A DNA stretch of 64,000 nucleotides, from the NCBI RefSeq assembly GCF_029168945.1, contig NC_083602.1, positions 71,382,600 to 71,446,599 on the forward strand. Direction: 5' to 3'. Position numbers and translations under genes: made by a program. Below, piece by piece: positions 34,021 through 42,782 of this stretch. Below the pieces are notes generated by a model. The model searched no databases and was not told the origin of the DNA. It saw only the letters and a program-made list of their open reading frames with translations. Every line of letters starts with the position of its first letter. Positions within the stretch are counted from its first letter, which is position 1. Source of the DNA: Cannabis sativa. Lineage: Eukaryota > Streptophyta > Magnoliopsida > Rosales > Cannabaceae.

Positions 34021-35802
34021 ATATGTACATAATGTATGAATTCATCTCAAACCCTATTCACATACTTGATCCTGTTTATTGTGTTGTCAACACTTTGGAA
34101 AGTAACCATGACTATGTGAATAAAGTTTCCTAGATTTTTCAGACACAGGGTTTTACTGATATGATAATCTACAACAGGGTTTACTTGCATTTGGAGAAAT
34201 GCTATGTTCTTTCCAGAGCATTGGTTCAAGTAAAGCTCAGGTTAGATGCATGGAGTATGCATCGGAAGGGACCGATATTGAACTTTGACTTAGATTTATT
34301 AAACTTAACGTAATATCTATTCAAGTCAATATCGCCTAGTTGATCCTAGATCAAATGATCATAATCCTGTTATGATTATGCTCAATCTCGAGAGGCTATT
34401 CATGTTCTTTGATTTGTTAGTTAAGCCTACTTTTAGGTCAGAGTGATACGTACATTTTGGGAACACGGTAGTGCAATTGAGTGGGAGCGCTAACATAAAC
34501 ATGGAATCTATAGCTTCTATCTGGCAAATAGTAAGTAAAGGATGATCTCCTTCGAGCTTAACCAAACAAAAATAAATGGTGGAGATCTCATTTTACATAA
34601 GCTGAAATATCATTTATACGGGGTTAAGTGTTTTAAGGATTAAATACATTGTAGGGTGTAACGGTAATCTAATCCCTTTACAGTGTAGATCATTCATATA
34701 GAGGATCATTGATCAAATTAGGATTATAACAATGGATAACTAATGATGTGTCTATATGGTGGAACATATAGAGCATTCTATATACTGAGAGTGCAATTCT
34801 AAGTTCTATGTGTGGATTAAACGAAGAATTAATAAGTTAGTGAATTTAGGTTATAAATTCTTGATCTGCTTATTGGAAGCTCGGTTATATAGACCCATGG
34901 TCCCCCCACTAGTTGAGATAATATTGCTTGTAAGACTCATATAATTAGTTTTGATTAATCAATTATAATTCTCAAATTAGACTATGTCTATTTGTGAATT
35001 TTTCACTAAGTAAGGGCGAAATTGTAAAGAAAGAGTTTTAGGGGCATATTTGTTAATTATGATACTTTGTATGGTTCAATTAATAAATATGATAAATGAC
35101 AATATTATTTAATAATTATTTATAGTTATTAAATAGTTAGAATTGGCATTTAAATGGTTGAATTAGAAAATTGGCATTTTTGAGAAAATCAGATGCAGAA
35201 AAGATAAAACTGCAAAATTACAAAAAGTGAGGCCCAAATCCACATTGCATGGCCGGCCACTTTTGTAGGGTTTTCCCTCTGATATTTTTCATTATTTTAA
35301 TGCCAAATAATTCAAACCTAACCCTAGTGGAATGCTATAAATAGATAGTGAAGGCTTCAGGAAAATTACACTTTTCTTCTGAGTTTTCATTCAGAAAAAA
35401 CTGAGCCTCTTTCTCTCCCTATCTTTGGCCGACCACTCCCTCTCTCTCTTCTTCATAAAGATTTCGAAATTCTTAGTGTTAGAGTAGTGCCCACACACAG
35501 CAAGTTATACCTCAATCATAGTGGGGAAGATCGTGAAGAAAGACTTTCAGCAAGAAGGAGTTTCAGCATTAAAGAATCAGAGAAAGAGATCCAGGTTCAG
35601 ATATTGATAATGCTCTGCTACAGAAAGGAATCAAGGGCTAGATATCTGAACGGAAGAAGTCATTATATTCCGCTGCACCCAATGTAAGGTTTACTAAACT
35701 TTATATGTGTTTATTTCATCGTTTTAGAAAGTTCATATTTAGAGTGTTAATCAACATACTTGTGAGTAGATCTAAGATCCTCGTAAAATAATTTCCAACA
35801 AT
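34021..35802 (+). repeat. Duplicated LTR segment from unequal crossing-over
   Basis: It begins ATATGTACATAATG, i.e. LTR position 115 onward, runs to the LTR end CCAACA, and is followed at 35803 by another LTR piece beginning at exactly the same ATATGTACAT. This is the structure expected if A's split 3' LTR paired with B's 3' LTR out of register: the first part would come from A's LTR and the end from B's. It is not a separate insertion, as it has no new target-site duplication of its own. Confidence 0.75.
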
Positions 35803-36384
35803 ATGTACATAGTGTATGAATTCATCTGAAACCCTTTTCACATACTTGATCCTGTTTATTGTGTTGTCAACACTTTGGAAAGTAAACATGACTATGTGAA
35901 TAAAGTTTCCTAGATTTATCAGACACAGGGTTTTACTGATATGATAATCTACAACAGAGTTTACTTGCATTTGGAGAAATGCTATGTTCTTTCCAGAGCA
36001 TTGGTTAAAGTGAAGCTCAGGTTGGATGCATGGAGTATGCATCGGAAGGGATCGATATTGAACTTTGACTTAAATTTATTATACTTATCGTAATATCTAT
36101 TCAAGTCAATATCGCCTAGTTGATCCTAGATCAAATGATCTTAATCCTGTTATGCGAGCTGTACGGACAGTATGCATTGCGTACTGTCCATGGGCGCTGC
36201 AATAGAAAGGATACAAGGGTTAGAGATATGAACGGAAGGAGTCATATTATTCCGCTGCACCCAATGTAAGGTTTCTAATACTTTATATGTGTTTATTTCA
36301 TAATCGTTTTAGAAGTTCATATTTAGGGTGTTAATCAACATACTTGTGAGTAGATCTAAGATCCTGGTAAAATAATTTCCAACA
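35803..36384 (+). mobile_element. 3' LTR of element A, right piece with internal deletion
   Basis: It continues A's LTR from ATATG to about 36153, loses roughly 1.2 kb, carries a 43-bp inverted filler (36154-36196), and resumes AGAAAGGATACAAGGG to the terminal CCAACA. The LTR promoter region is lost. Confidence 0.85.
36154..36196 (-). repeat. Inverted 43-bp filler DNA
   Basis: It is the reverse complement, with one mismatch, of the hairpin-containing island at 12445-12486 or 20611-20652 of the A/B leaders. It sits exactly at the deletion junction of A's 3' LTR, which indicates templated end-joining repair. Confidence 0.85.
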
Positions 36385-37152
36385 TGTTGGGATGAAAACT
36401 TTTTTAAGGCAAATTTTAATGTGTAAGATGCTGAGTTAATTTTTAGTTTACCGAGTGGGGATTGGGGGATGAAATACAAAGTGATGTGGCATTATACCAA
36501 AACCGAAGAATACACGTTGAGAAGTGGACATCGTTTGGCGCATGATATGAGAGAGGTTTCTCATCAATTGAATGAGAAAGAGAAAGAAGCTTGGTGGAAA
36601 AGCTTATGGAAGACAAATGTGCCTCCGAAAATTAAACACTTTGTGTTGAAGGCTTGTTATTATTGGCTTCCTACTAATAGTGCTTTAGCTAAACGAGGCA
36701 TCCAAGTGGCTCCTATATGTTCTCGGTGTAAGGATGACTAGATTGAAGATGGGCCACATGTGTTGTGGGTTGCCCGTTGAGCAAGGAGGTGTGGAAACGA
36801 TGTGGCTTGTGGGATCGGCTCCAACATGCTCCCTCAGGTGATGTTATGACGGTTTTCCAAAGGCTTAGTAAGTTCTATTCCTCATCCTCTTTTGAGTTCT
36901 TTCTAGTTGTTTCTTGGCATCTATTGTCTATTAGAAACTCTCATGTTCATGGGGTTGTTGTCCAAGGGCACGGGATATATTAGAGTGGTGTGGTAAGTTT
37001 ATCCCGGAGTTTCAGCAAACTGCTGGAGGGAGTAAAAGGGGTGAAAAAAGGAGGGAGGAGAGATGGGAACAACCAGCAGATGGGTGCTTCACTATCAATG
37101 TTGATGCTAGGTTTTCATCTCAAAGGGGTGGTTCTTTTACTAGTATGATTAG
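36385..37152 (+). pseudogene. LINE ORF2 segment 2: zinc-finger region and start of RNase H
   Basis: It resumes the frame lost at 10188. It reads DWGMKYKVMWHYTK, a WWKSLW-PPKIKHF region, LPTNSALAKRG and the C-x2-C of CSRC, the RVT zinc-binding region of plant L1 ORF2. TAA at about 36425 and TAG at about 36739 interrupt it. From about 37060 comes the RNase H start (VDARFSSQRGG). It is cut by element D at 37152, the ATTAG duplication being 37148-37152. Confidence 0.85.
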
Positions 37153-37380
37153 TATGAGAATAGAGAGAATAACAGAGGGAAGAAATCAGAGCTGTTTTAT
37201 TGTATATTCTCAATTGAAGATTACAACTGAAGAAAGAACTTATATAGCTCTGTAAGACAATTAAACCAGTAGAAAATGTTAGTTGCAGAACAACTAACTT
37301 ACAACCGACTCTGACTAAATAACAAACTAATTAACAACTCTAACAGAACCTAACTAACTTGTACCAAAGTGTTTCTAAGA
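37153..37380 (-). mobile_element. 3' LTR of element D
   Basis: 228 bp, identical to the LTR at 42124-42351. It is the 3' copy because the polypurine tract adjoins it. Confidence 0.95.
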
Positions 37381-37393
37381 GCCCCCCTCAAGA
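37381..37393 (-). other. Polypurine tract of element D
   Basis: Minus-strand TCTTGAGGGGGGC next to the 3' LTR. It overlaps the region of the pol stop codon, so spacing is minimal. Confidence 0.85.
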
Positions 37394-40300
37394 TGGAGTG
37401 TAAATGTTAATTAAACCCATCTTGGATACAATATTGGAAAAATGAGTAGGCAATAGAGCTTTGGTAAAGATGTCAGCGAGGTTGTGTTGAGAAGAAACAT
37501 GCATTAGTTTGATGGAGCCATCGTGGACCTTCTCTCGGATGAAGTGGCAGTCAATCTCCACGTGTTTGGTGCGTTCATGATAGACGGGGTTTTCGCTGAT
37601 GTGAATGGCAGCGGTGTTGTCACAATAGAGTGAAGCGGGAGTGGAGTGGTTGATGCCAAAGTCTTTGAGGAGAGCGAGGATCCATGTGAGTTCGGAAGTG
37701 GCATTGGCCATAGCTCGATATTCAGCTTCAGCAGAAGATCGAGAGACGGTTTGTTGTTTTTTTGATTTCCATGATACAAGGGAGCTGCCAAGGAAGAGAC
37801 AATAACCTGAAATGGATCTCCTTGTGTCTTGACAAGCCCCCCAATCAGCGTCAGAAAAGAAGGAGATCTGAACGTTTGAGGGTGATAAGCTAGTTTCAGC
37901 ATATGCTGAAATAGATGGTGTGGTGTTTGATGGAAAAAACAATCCTTGTCCAGGTGTTGTTTTGAGGTATTGCAAGATGCGATGCGCAGCTTGGAGATGG
38001 GGGATTCGAGGACAAGTCAAGTATTGGCTAAGATGATTGACGGCATAAGAGATGTCTGGCCGTGTTATGGTTAAGTATATTAGTTTGCCAATTAGACTTC
38101 GAAAAACAGTAGGATCGGGAAGAATGTTTCCTTTGTCCTTACTTAGTTTTAAGTTGGTCTCCATGGGAGTAGAAGCCGGTTTGGCACCTATATATCCCGT
38201 GTCCTTGAGTAATTGGATGGTAAAGGGTCGTTGGGAGACCGAGATGCCTTTTTTTGTTCTTCCAACTTCAAGGCCAAGGAAGAATCGAATGGTGCCAAGG
38301 TCTTTAAGTTTGAACTTGTCATGAAGATATGTTTTAAAAAAGGAGATGGCATTGTCATTGTTGCTAGCAACGATGATGTCATCCACATATATCAAGATGG
38401 CAAGAAAAAAGGTATTGGTTCGTTTTGTGAATAAAGAGTTATCTGAAAGTGATTGGGAAAAACCATCAGAAATGAGAGTTTGGCTCAATTTGCTAAACCA
38501 TTGCCTAGAGGCTTGTTTTAGGCCATAGATGCTTTTATTCAATTTGCATACCGTGTTGGGAGGAGCCTTATAACCTGGGGGAATTTTCATGTAAACTTCC
38601 TCATGAAGATCCCCATGGAGAAAGGCATTGTTGATGTCCAATTGGTGAACATTCCAATTGTTCATTGCTGCAAGGGCTAAAAATTTTTTGAGAGTGTTGA
38701 ATTTAGCCACGGGAGCATAAGTTTGAGAGTAATCAATACCATGTCTTTGAGTAAAGCCCTTGGCAACTAGGCAAGCTTTGAACCTTTCAACAGCCCCACT
38801 TTCATTATATTTGACTTTGTACACCCACTTGCATCCAATGGCTTTATGGCCAGGGGGTAGTTTAGTGACAACCCAAGTATTGTTTTTTTCAAGGGCATCA
38901 GTTTCTTTGTCCATTGCTAATAGCCAATGTTTAAATTGAGATGCCTCAGCATAAGATTGAGGTTCAATTTGGGAATAGGCTGCAAGGACAGCTGCTCGAA
39001 AAGTGGGATGTAATTTAATGTAGGATAGGTATTGCTCAATAGGATGAGCAGTTGAAGAGGCATGGCAGACATAGTCTTGCAAATGTTTTGGCTTGTTTAA
39101 TGCTCTGCCAGTCCTTGTGGTATTTATGGAAGATGGTTTAGGAGGTATGAAACCATCTGTTGTGAGATGTGATGAAGTTGGTGCTGGTATGAGTCCAGCA
39201 GGTGGTGGATCAGGTGTGGTCTGTGCTGATGCATCAAGCGTTAGTGCAGCAGGTTGTGGTGTGCAACCATCTCCTGGGGTTGATGTTGCATCTGAATTTG
39301 ATGTGCAACCATCGGCTGGGTGTTGTTTTGTAACCAGGGCTGGTGATAAAACAGCTGCTGGAACATGTTTTGTTGGTAAATCTGGTGTTAAAACACCAGT
39401 TGGAGTGACACGGGGATGTGTAGATGGCATGCCAACAGTGTGGTGCTGTTGTGAAATGGAATTTTTGGTAGAAAAAGGTAACAACACATCGGTAGGAGCA
39501 TGAATGTGTTGAGTGATTGGTTTTATGGTGGGAAGGACATTATCAGAAAGGATTTTGTTAACTTCAGAAGGGGATGTGAGTGAAAACAATGGAAATATTG
39601 TTTCATAAAAAATCACATCTCGTGAAGTGTAGATTTGTTTACTTTCAATGTCAAGAAGGGTATTGGCTTTCATGCCTTGAGGGTAGCCAATGAAAACGGA
39701 GGCTCGACTTCTTGGTGTGAATTTATGCCTTTTAGAAGGAAGGGTAGAACCATAGGCTAAACACCCAAAACTTCTAAGATGGTCATATTTGGGGGTTGTA
39801 CCATGCAAGAGTTGATTTGAAGTCAATCCTTTAAGCATTTTTGAGGGGGTTCTATTCATGAGATAAGTGGCGGTTTGAACTAGGTATGGCCAATAGACCA
39901 GAGGTAGATTGGATTGGAATCCTAGTGCCCGTGCTATGTTTAATATGTGTTGATGTTTCCTTTCAACTACAGAATTTTGTTGTGGTCTTTCCACACAAGA
40001 ATGGTAATTGAGGATGCCTTTGGAGGCAAAAAAAGATTGTAAATTTAGTTCTTTAGCATTGTCAGATCTAATTGCTTTAATGGAAGTGGAGAACTGGGTA
40101 CAAACCATATGAAAAAATGAGGGAATAATATGTTGAACATCAGATTTATTCTTGAGCATGTAAAGCCAAGTAAATCTAGTTTTGTCATCAACTATGGTGA
40201 GAAAATACTTGTAACCTTCCACACTTAGAATGTGAAAAGGGCCCCAAATGTCCATATGAACCAAATCAAAGATATTCTTTGAAAAATTATGATTGGAGAT

Positions 40301-41752
40301 AAAGGGTAAGCGTTTTTGTTTAGCCAAATGGCATATATGACAATGTTTAATAGAATTTGGATGTGAAATATTATGTTCTTTATTGAAGAAACTTGAGATA
40401 CACATCGAAGGATGTCCAAGGCGATTATGCCATTGGTTTACATTGGTTTTATTGAAAGAAAAAGGGAAAGTAGCAGCTGCTGTAGCAGTGGAGTCGTCTT
40501 GTTGAATCAAGTACAATTTCCCACATCTTTTAGCTGTCCCAATCACCACATTCAGAGTAAGATCCTGAATTTCACAAGAATTTCGATGAAACACAATGTC
40601 ATTAGGATTATTGAGTATAAAATCTGTGAGAGAAAAAAGGTTGAGAGTGAACTGTGGGATGTACAACACATTCTGTAGAGTTATGTGCGAATTTAGCTTG
40701 ACAGTTCCAACCTTTTGAACAGGGATATTTTGTCCATTTGGTAATGTGACAAACTTGGGAAAGGAAACATTAGTAAAAGAGGAGAAACAATTAATGTTAA
40801 AACACATGTGGTGGGTAGCCCCACTATCAATTATCCAAGAATTTGCAAAAGAAATGGATGTTGTACCTGCTAGATTCGAAGCTGCAGGGGTCGGGGCTGG
40901 AGTTTCAGCATTGCTGGTTTGGCCAAGTTGTTGGCTAAGTAGTGAAATTAGATGTTGGCATTGAGAGGTAAGATCAGTATGCACATTGAGACCTTGAACA
41001 TCAGATTTCGAGTTGTTGGTAGAGGCAGTATTAGCCTTGGCTTTTCCCTTGTCTTGCTTTCTTTTGTCACCATATCCAGGAGGGAACCCATGTAGAAAAT
41101 AGCACTTATCAACTAAGTGGCCTGGTTTTCCACAGTTGGAACAAGATGGGCGAGGCTTCTTGGATCTAGGTGGGTTGGTGGAAGTCGAGGCAGCAGCAAG
41201 GGGAATTGTTTCAGATGAACCGAGGGATCTTTGACGCTCTTCTTGGGTGATCATAGCAAAGACTCGGGACAAGTTAGGGATTGGGTCATTGAGCAAAATT
41301 TGGGCTCTAACCGAGGCATAGGATTCATTCAAACCAGTCAAGAACTGAATGACTTGGTTTTGATTGTAAGAATCCAAGAAAATTTTCATTGCACCACAAG
41401 TGCAAGTTGTTATTGGTTGAAACTCTTTCAACTCATCCCATAGGGATTTGATTTTGGTAAAATAAGCAGAAACCGAAGAATCACCCTGCTGAAGCCGAGT
41501 GATTTGGGTCTGCAATTGAAAAATTCTAGGGCCATTGCCCTCGTTGAAACGCTCAGCGAGATCGTTCCACATATCAGTAGCTAAATCAAAGTACATGATA
41601 CTTTGTGCAATTTCGGGTGAAACAGAATTAACTAACCAAGACATTACCATGTTGTTGCACCTTAACCAAGAATTGAGATTAGAATTACCAGGTTCTGGCC
41701 GAGGGATAGAGCCATCGATGAACGAAATCTTGTTCTTGGCAGTCAGGGCCAT
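37388..41752 (-). CDS. gag-pol: Copia gag-pol polyprotein, main open frame (1454 codons)
   Basis: Encodes capsid through RNase H. Numbering from the ATG at 41752: gag (UBN2-type) to about 190; zinc knuckle C204-x2-C207-x4-H212-x4-C217; protease DSGA at 309-312; pre-integrase HHCC with H442, H447, C471, C474; integrase D501, D564, E597; RT from about 960 with YVDD at 1122-1125; RNase H from about D1301, AEAEY and CDNTAA, ending LADIFTKAL. All catalytic motifs are intact and no frameshift is seen over 4.4 kb. The true gag start lies upstream (42091), separated by one in-frame TGA at 41759-41761; this ATG is therefore an internal methionine. It could still be used as a start if the TGA is real. 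Confidence 0.95.
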   Translation of the reverse strand: MALTAKNKISFIDGSIPRPEPGNSNLNSWLRCNNMVMSWLVNSVSPEIAQSIMYFDLATDMWNDLAERFNEGNGPRIFQLQTQITRLQQGDSSVSAYFTKIKSLWDELKEFQPITTCTCGAMKIFLDSYNQNQVIQFLTGLNESYASVRAQILLNDPIPNLSRVFAMITQEERQRSLGSSETIPLAAASTSTNPPRSKKPRPSCSNCGKPGHLVDKCYFLHGFPPGYGDKRKQDKGKAKANTASTNNSKSDVQGLNVHTDLTSQCQHLISLLSQQLGQTSNAETPAPTPAASNLAGTTSISFANSWIIDSGATHHMCFNINCFSSFTNVSFPKFVTLPNGQNIPVQKVGTVKLNSHITLQNVLYIPQFTLNLFSLTDFILNNPNDIVFHRNSCEIQDLTLNVVIGTAKRCGKLYLIQQDDSTATAAATFPFSFNKTNVNQWHNRLGHPSMCISSFFNKEHNISHPNSIKHCHICHLAKQKRLPFISNHNFSKNIFDLVHMDIWGPFHILSVEGYKYFLTIVDDKTRFTWLYMLKNKSDVQHIIPSFFHMVCTQFSTSIKAIRSDNAKELNLQSFFASKGILNYHSCVERPQQNSVVERKHQHILNIARALGFQSNLPLVYWPYLVQTATYLMNRTPSKMLKGLTSNQLLHGTTPKYDHLRSFGCLAYGSTLPSKRHKFTPRSRASVFIGYPQGMKANTLLDIESKQIYTSRDVIFYETIFPLFSLTSPSEVNKILSDNVLPTIKPITQHIHAPTDVLLPFSTKNSISQQHHTVGMPSTHPRVTPTGVLTPDLPTKHVPAAVLSPALVTKQHPADGCTSNSDATSTPGDGCTPQPAALTLDASAQTTPDPPPAGLIPAPTSSHLTTDGFIPPKPSSINTTRTGRALNKPKHLQDYVCHASSTAHPIEQYLSYIKLHPTFRAAVLAAYSQIEPQSYAEASQFKHWLLAMDKETDALEKNNTWVVTKLPPGHKAIGCKWVYKVKYNESGAVERFKACLVAKGFTQRHGIDYSQTYAPVAKFNTLKKFLALAAMNNWNVHQLDINNAFLHGDLHEEVYMKIPPGYKAPPNTVCKLNKSIYGLKQASRQWFSKLSQTLISDGFSQSLSDNSLFTKRTNTFFLAILIYVDDIIVASNNDNAISFFKTYLHDKFKLKDLGTIRFFLGLEVGRTKKGISVSQRPFTIQLLKDTGYIGAKPASTPMETNLKLSKDKGNILPDPTVFRSLIGKLIYLTITRPDISYAVNHLSQYLTCPRIPHLQAAHRILQYLKTTPGQGLFFPSNTTPSISAYAETSLSPSNVQISFFSDADWGACQDTRRSISGYCLFLGSSLVSWKSKKQQTVSRSSAEAEYRAMANATSELTWILALLKDFGINHSTPASLYCDNTAAIHISENPVYHERTKHVEIDCHFIREKVHDGSIKLMHVSSQHNLADIFTKALLPTHFSNIVSKMGLINIYTPS

Positions 41753-41758
41753 TGTAAT

Positions 41759-42091
41759 TCATCGTTTCCATGGTTGATAATTGGGGCCGTTGAGGACTGT
41801 GGACACAAGCACAAGGCCGGGGTGATCACCGGTGCTGAGAAAGAAGGGGCTGGAATGATCATCAGCAACTGAACGGGAATGAAGTGCTTGAGTTGTGTTG
41901 TCTTCAACAATGGTGGCTGAATCTTGGGGAACCGGATCTGGGTTTTGAGATTGAACCCTAGGTTGTGGATTGCGAGATGGAAGAGCTGAGTGATTTGCAG
42001 CAGGAAGAGGATCGGAATTGATCTCTGCTGTTTGGGTGTCGACCGTCGATGGAGGAGCACCATCTTGAGAACGTGTCGAAGGTCGGGCCAT
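41759..42091 (-). CDS. gag: Gag N-terminus of element D, ending at in-frame TGA
   Basis: ATG 42091 opens MARPSTRSQDG; 110 codons run through a Ser/Pro-rich region to the conserved gag entry LNGPNYQPWKR and then TGA (41761-41759). The frame is the same as the main gag-pol frame, which continues with the expected gag sequence three codons later. So one base change splits an otherwise intact gag-pol. Alternatives are readthrough, a recent inactivating mutation, or a sequencing error. Confidence 0.85.
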   Translation of the reverse strand: MARPSTRSQDGAPPSTVDTQTAEINSDPLPAANHSALPSRNPQPRVQSQNPDPVPQDSATIVEDNTTQALHSRSVADDHSSPFFLSTGDHPGLVLVSTVLNGPNYQPWKR

Positions 42092-42110
42092 GGAAGCTAA
42101 GGGCCGAAAA

Positions 42111-42123
42111 TCGTCTGATACCA
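42111..42123 (-). other. Primer-binding site of element D
   Basis: Minus-strand TGGTATCAGACGA starts immediately at the LTR end, with no spacer. The first ten bases match the initiator Met-tRNA site. Confidence 0.8.
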
Positions 42124-42351
42124 TATGAGAATAGAGAGAATAACAGAGGGAAGAAATCAGAGCTGTTTTATTGTATATTCTCAATTGAAGATTACAACTG
42201 AAGAAAGAACTTATATAGCTCTGTAAGACAATTAAACCAGTAGAAAATGTTAGTTGCAGAACAACTAACTTACAACCGACTCTGACTAAATAACAAACTA
42301 ATTAACAACTCTAACAGAACCTAACTAACTTGTACCAAAGTGTTTCTAAGA
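42124..42351 (-). mobile_element. 5' LTR of element D
   Basis: 228 bp, identical to the other LTR, followed by TSD ATTAG on the plus strand. Carries the element promoter. Confidence 0.95.
42211..42217 (-). promoter_or_regulatory. TATA box in element D 5' LTR
   Basis: Minus-strand TATATAA in AGCTATATAAGTTC, roughly in the middle of the short LTR and placed to drive gag-pol. Confidence 0.65.
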
Positions 42352-42356
42352 ATTAG

Positions 42357-42681
42357 AGATGGAGAGGGGGCTGTTCACTTTGCTTCTGCTACTGTTTTAT
42401 GCCAGGCAAAGTCTCCATTGGTGGCTGAACTCTATACAATTAAGGATGGAATAAAAGCCGGATTACAAAGAAGGCTGCCAAGTTTTGGTAATCAATTAGA
42501 TTGTTTGCAAGCTATAAAACTCATTAATGGAGAAGAGAAGGGTTGTCGAGAGGAGGATGACCTCATTGTTGAGATTCAAAGATTATTGCAATATCATTCT
42601 GTTAGTGGGTTACGTTTTGTAATTCGAAAAGCCAATATGGTGGCCTATTATGTTTTGAAAAACAAAGTTTGTAATATGTAG
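42357..42681 (+). pseudogene. LINE ORF2 segment 3: RNase H end
   Basis: It continues the RNase H domain (RDGEGAVHFAS, VAELYTIKDGIKAGL, LQAIKLINGEEKG, FVIRKANMVA) typical of the RVT_3 domain at the C-terminus of plant L1 ORF2, ending TAG at 42679-42681. The usual acidic residue before the LQAI stretch is replaced (QLDCLQAI), so the enzyme may be inactive anyway. Confidence 0.88.
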
Positions 42682-42782
42682 AGTGGAGTGCCACCCCTTG
42701 TGCTCATCATGTAATTGTGACTTGTTATTTCTTTGTAATCTTTTGGTTGTTCAATGAATTTCATTTCTCCAATAAAAAAAAG
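42682..42782 (+). mobile_element. LINE 3' UTR and poly(A) end
   Basis: About 90 bp after the stop, then CCAATAAAAAAAAG. The short A-run after AATAAA-like sequence marks the 3' end of the LINE that began near 9690. Confidence 0.7.

Larger units (their letters stand above)
10189..36384 (+). mobile_element. Element A: Ty1/copia element holding nested B and C
   Basis: Full-span element with LTR 10189-12085, interior 12086-18260 and a 3' LTR split into 18261-18379 and 35803-36384. It is inserted in the LINE; removing it rejoins the LINE frame with a small overlap (ATGT occurs at both junctions), although no perfect 5-bp duplication is visible. Interior: mutated primer-binding site, about 4 kb AT-rich leader, heavily decayed pol, no gag. 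The sister element B lies in its 3' LTR. Confidence 0.85.
37153..42351 (-). mobile_element. Element D: young, nearly intact Ty1/copia retrotransposon
   Basis: 5199 bp on the minus strand, flanked by TSD ATTAG (37148-37152, 42352-42356). The two 228-bp LTRs (37153-37380, 42124-42351) are identical by eye. Ends read TC...TA instead of TG...CA. Interior: PBS, gag-pol in one frame with a single TGA, polypurine tract. Removing it restores the LINE RNase H frame exactly. Identical LTRs imply very recent insertion; among the elements here it is the best candidate for recent activity. Confidence 0.95.

Noticed and set aside
34021..35802. Independent solo LTR insertion
   Set aside because: It lacks the first 114 bp and a target duplication of its own; unequal crossing-over explains both ends.
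38052..39503. Plus-strand ORFs opposite element D gag-pol
   Set aside because: Shadow frames of the intact minus-strand polyprotein.
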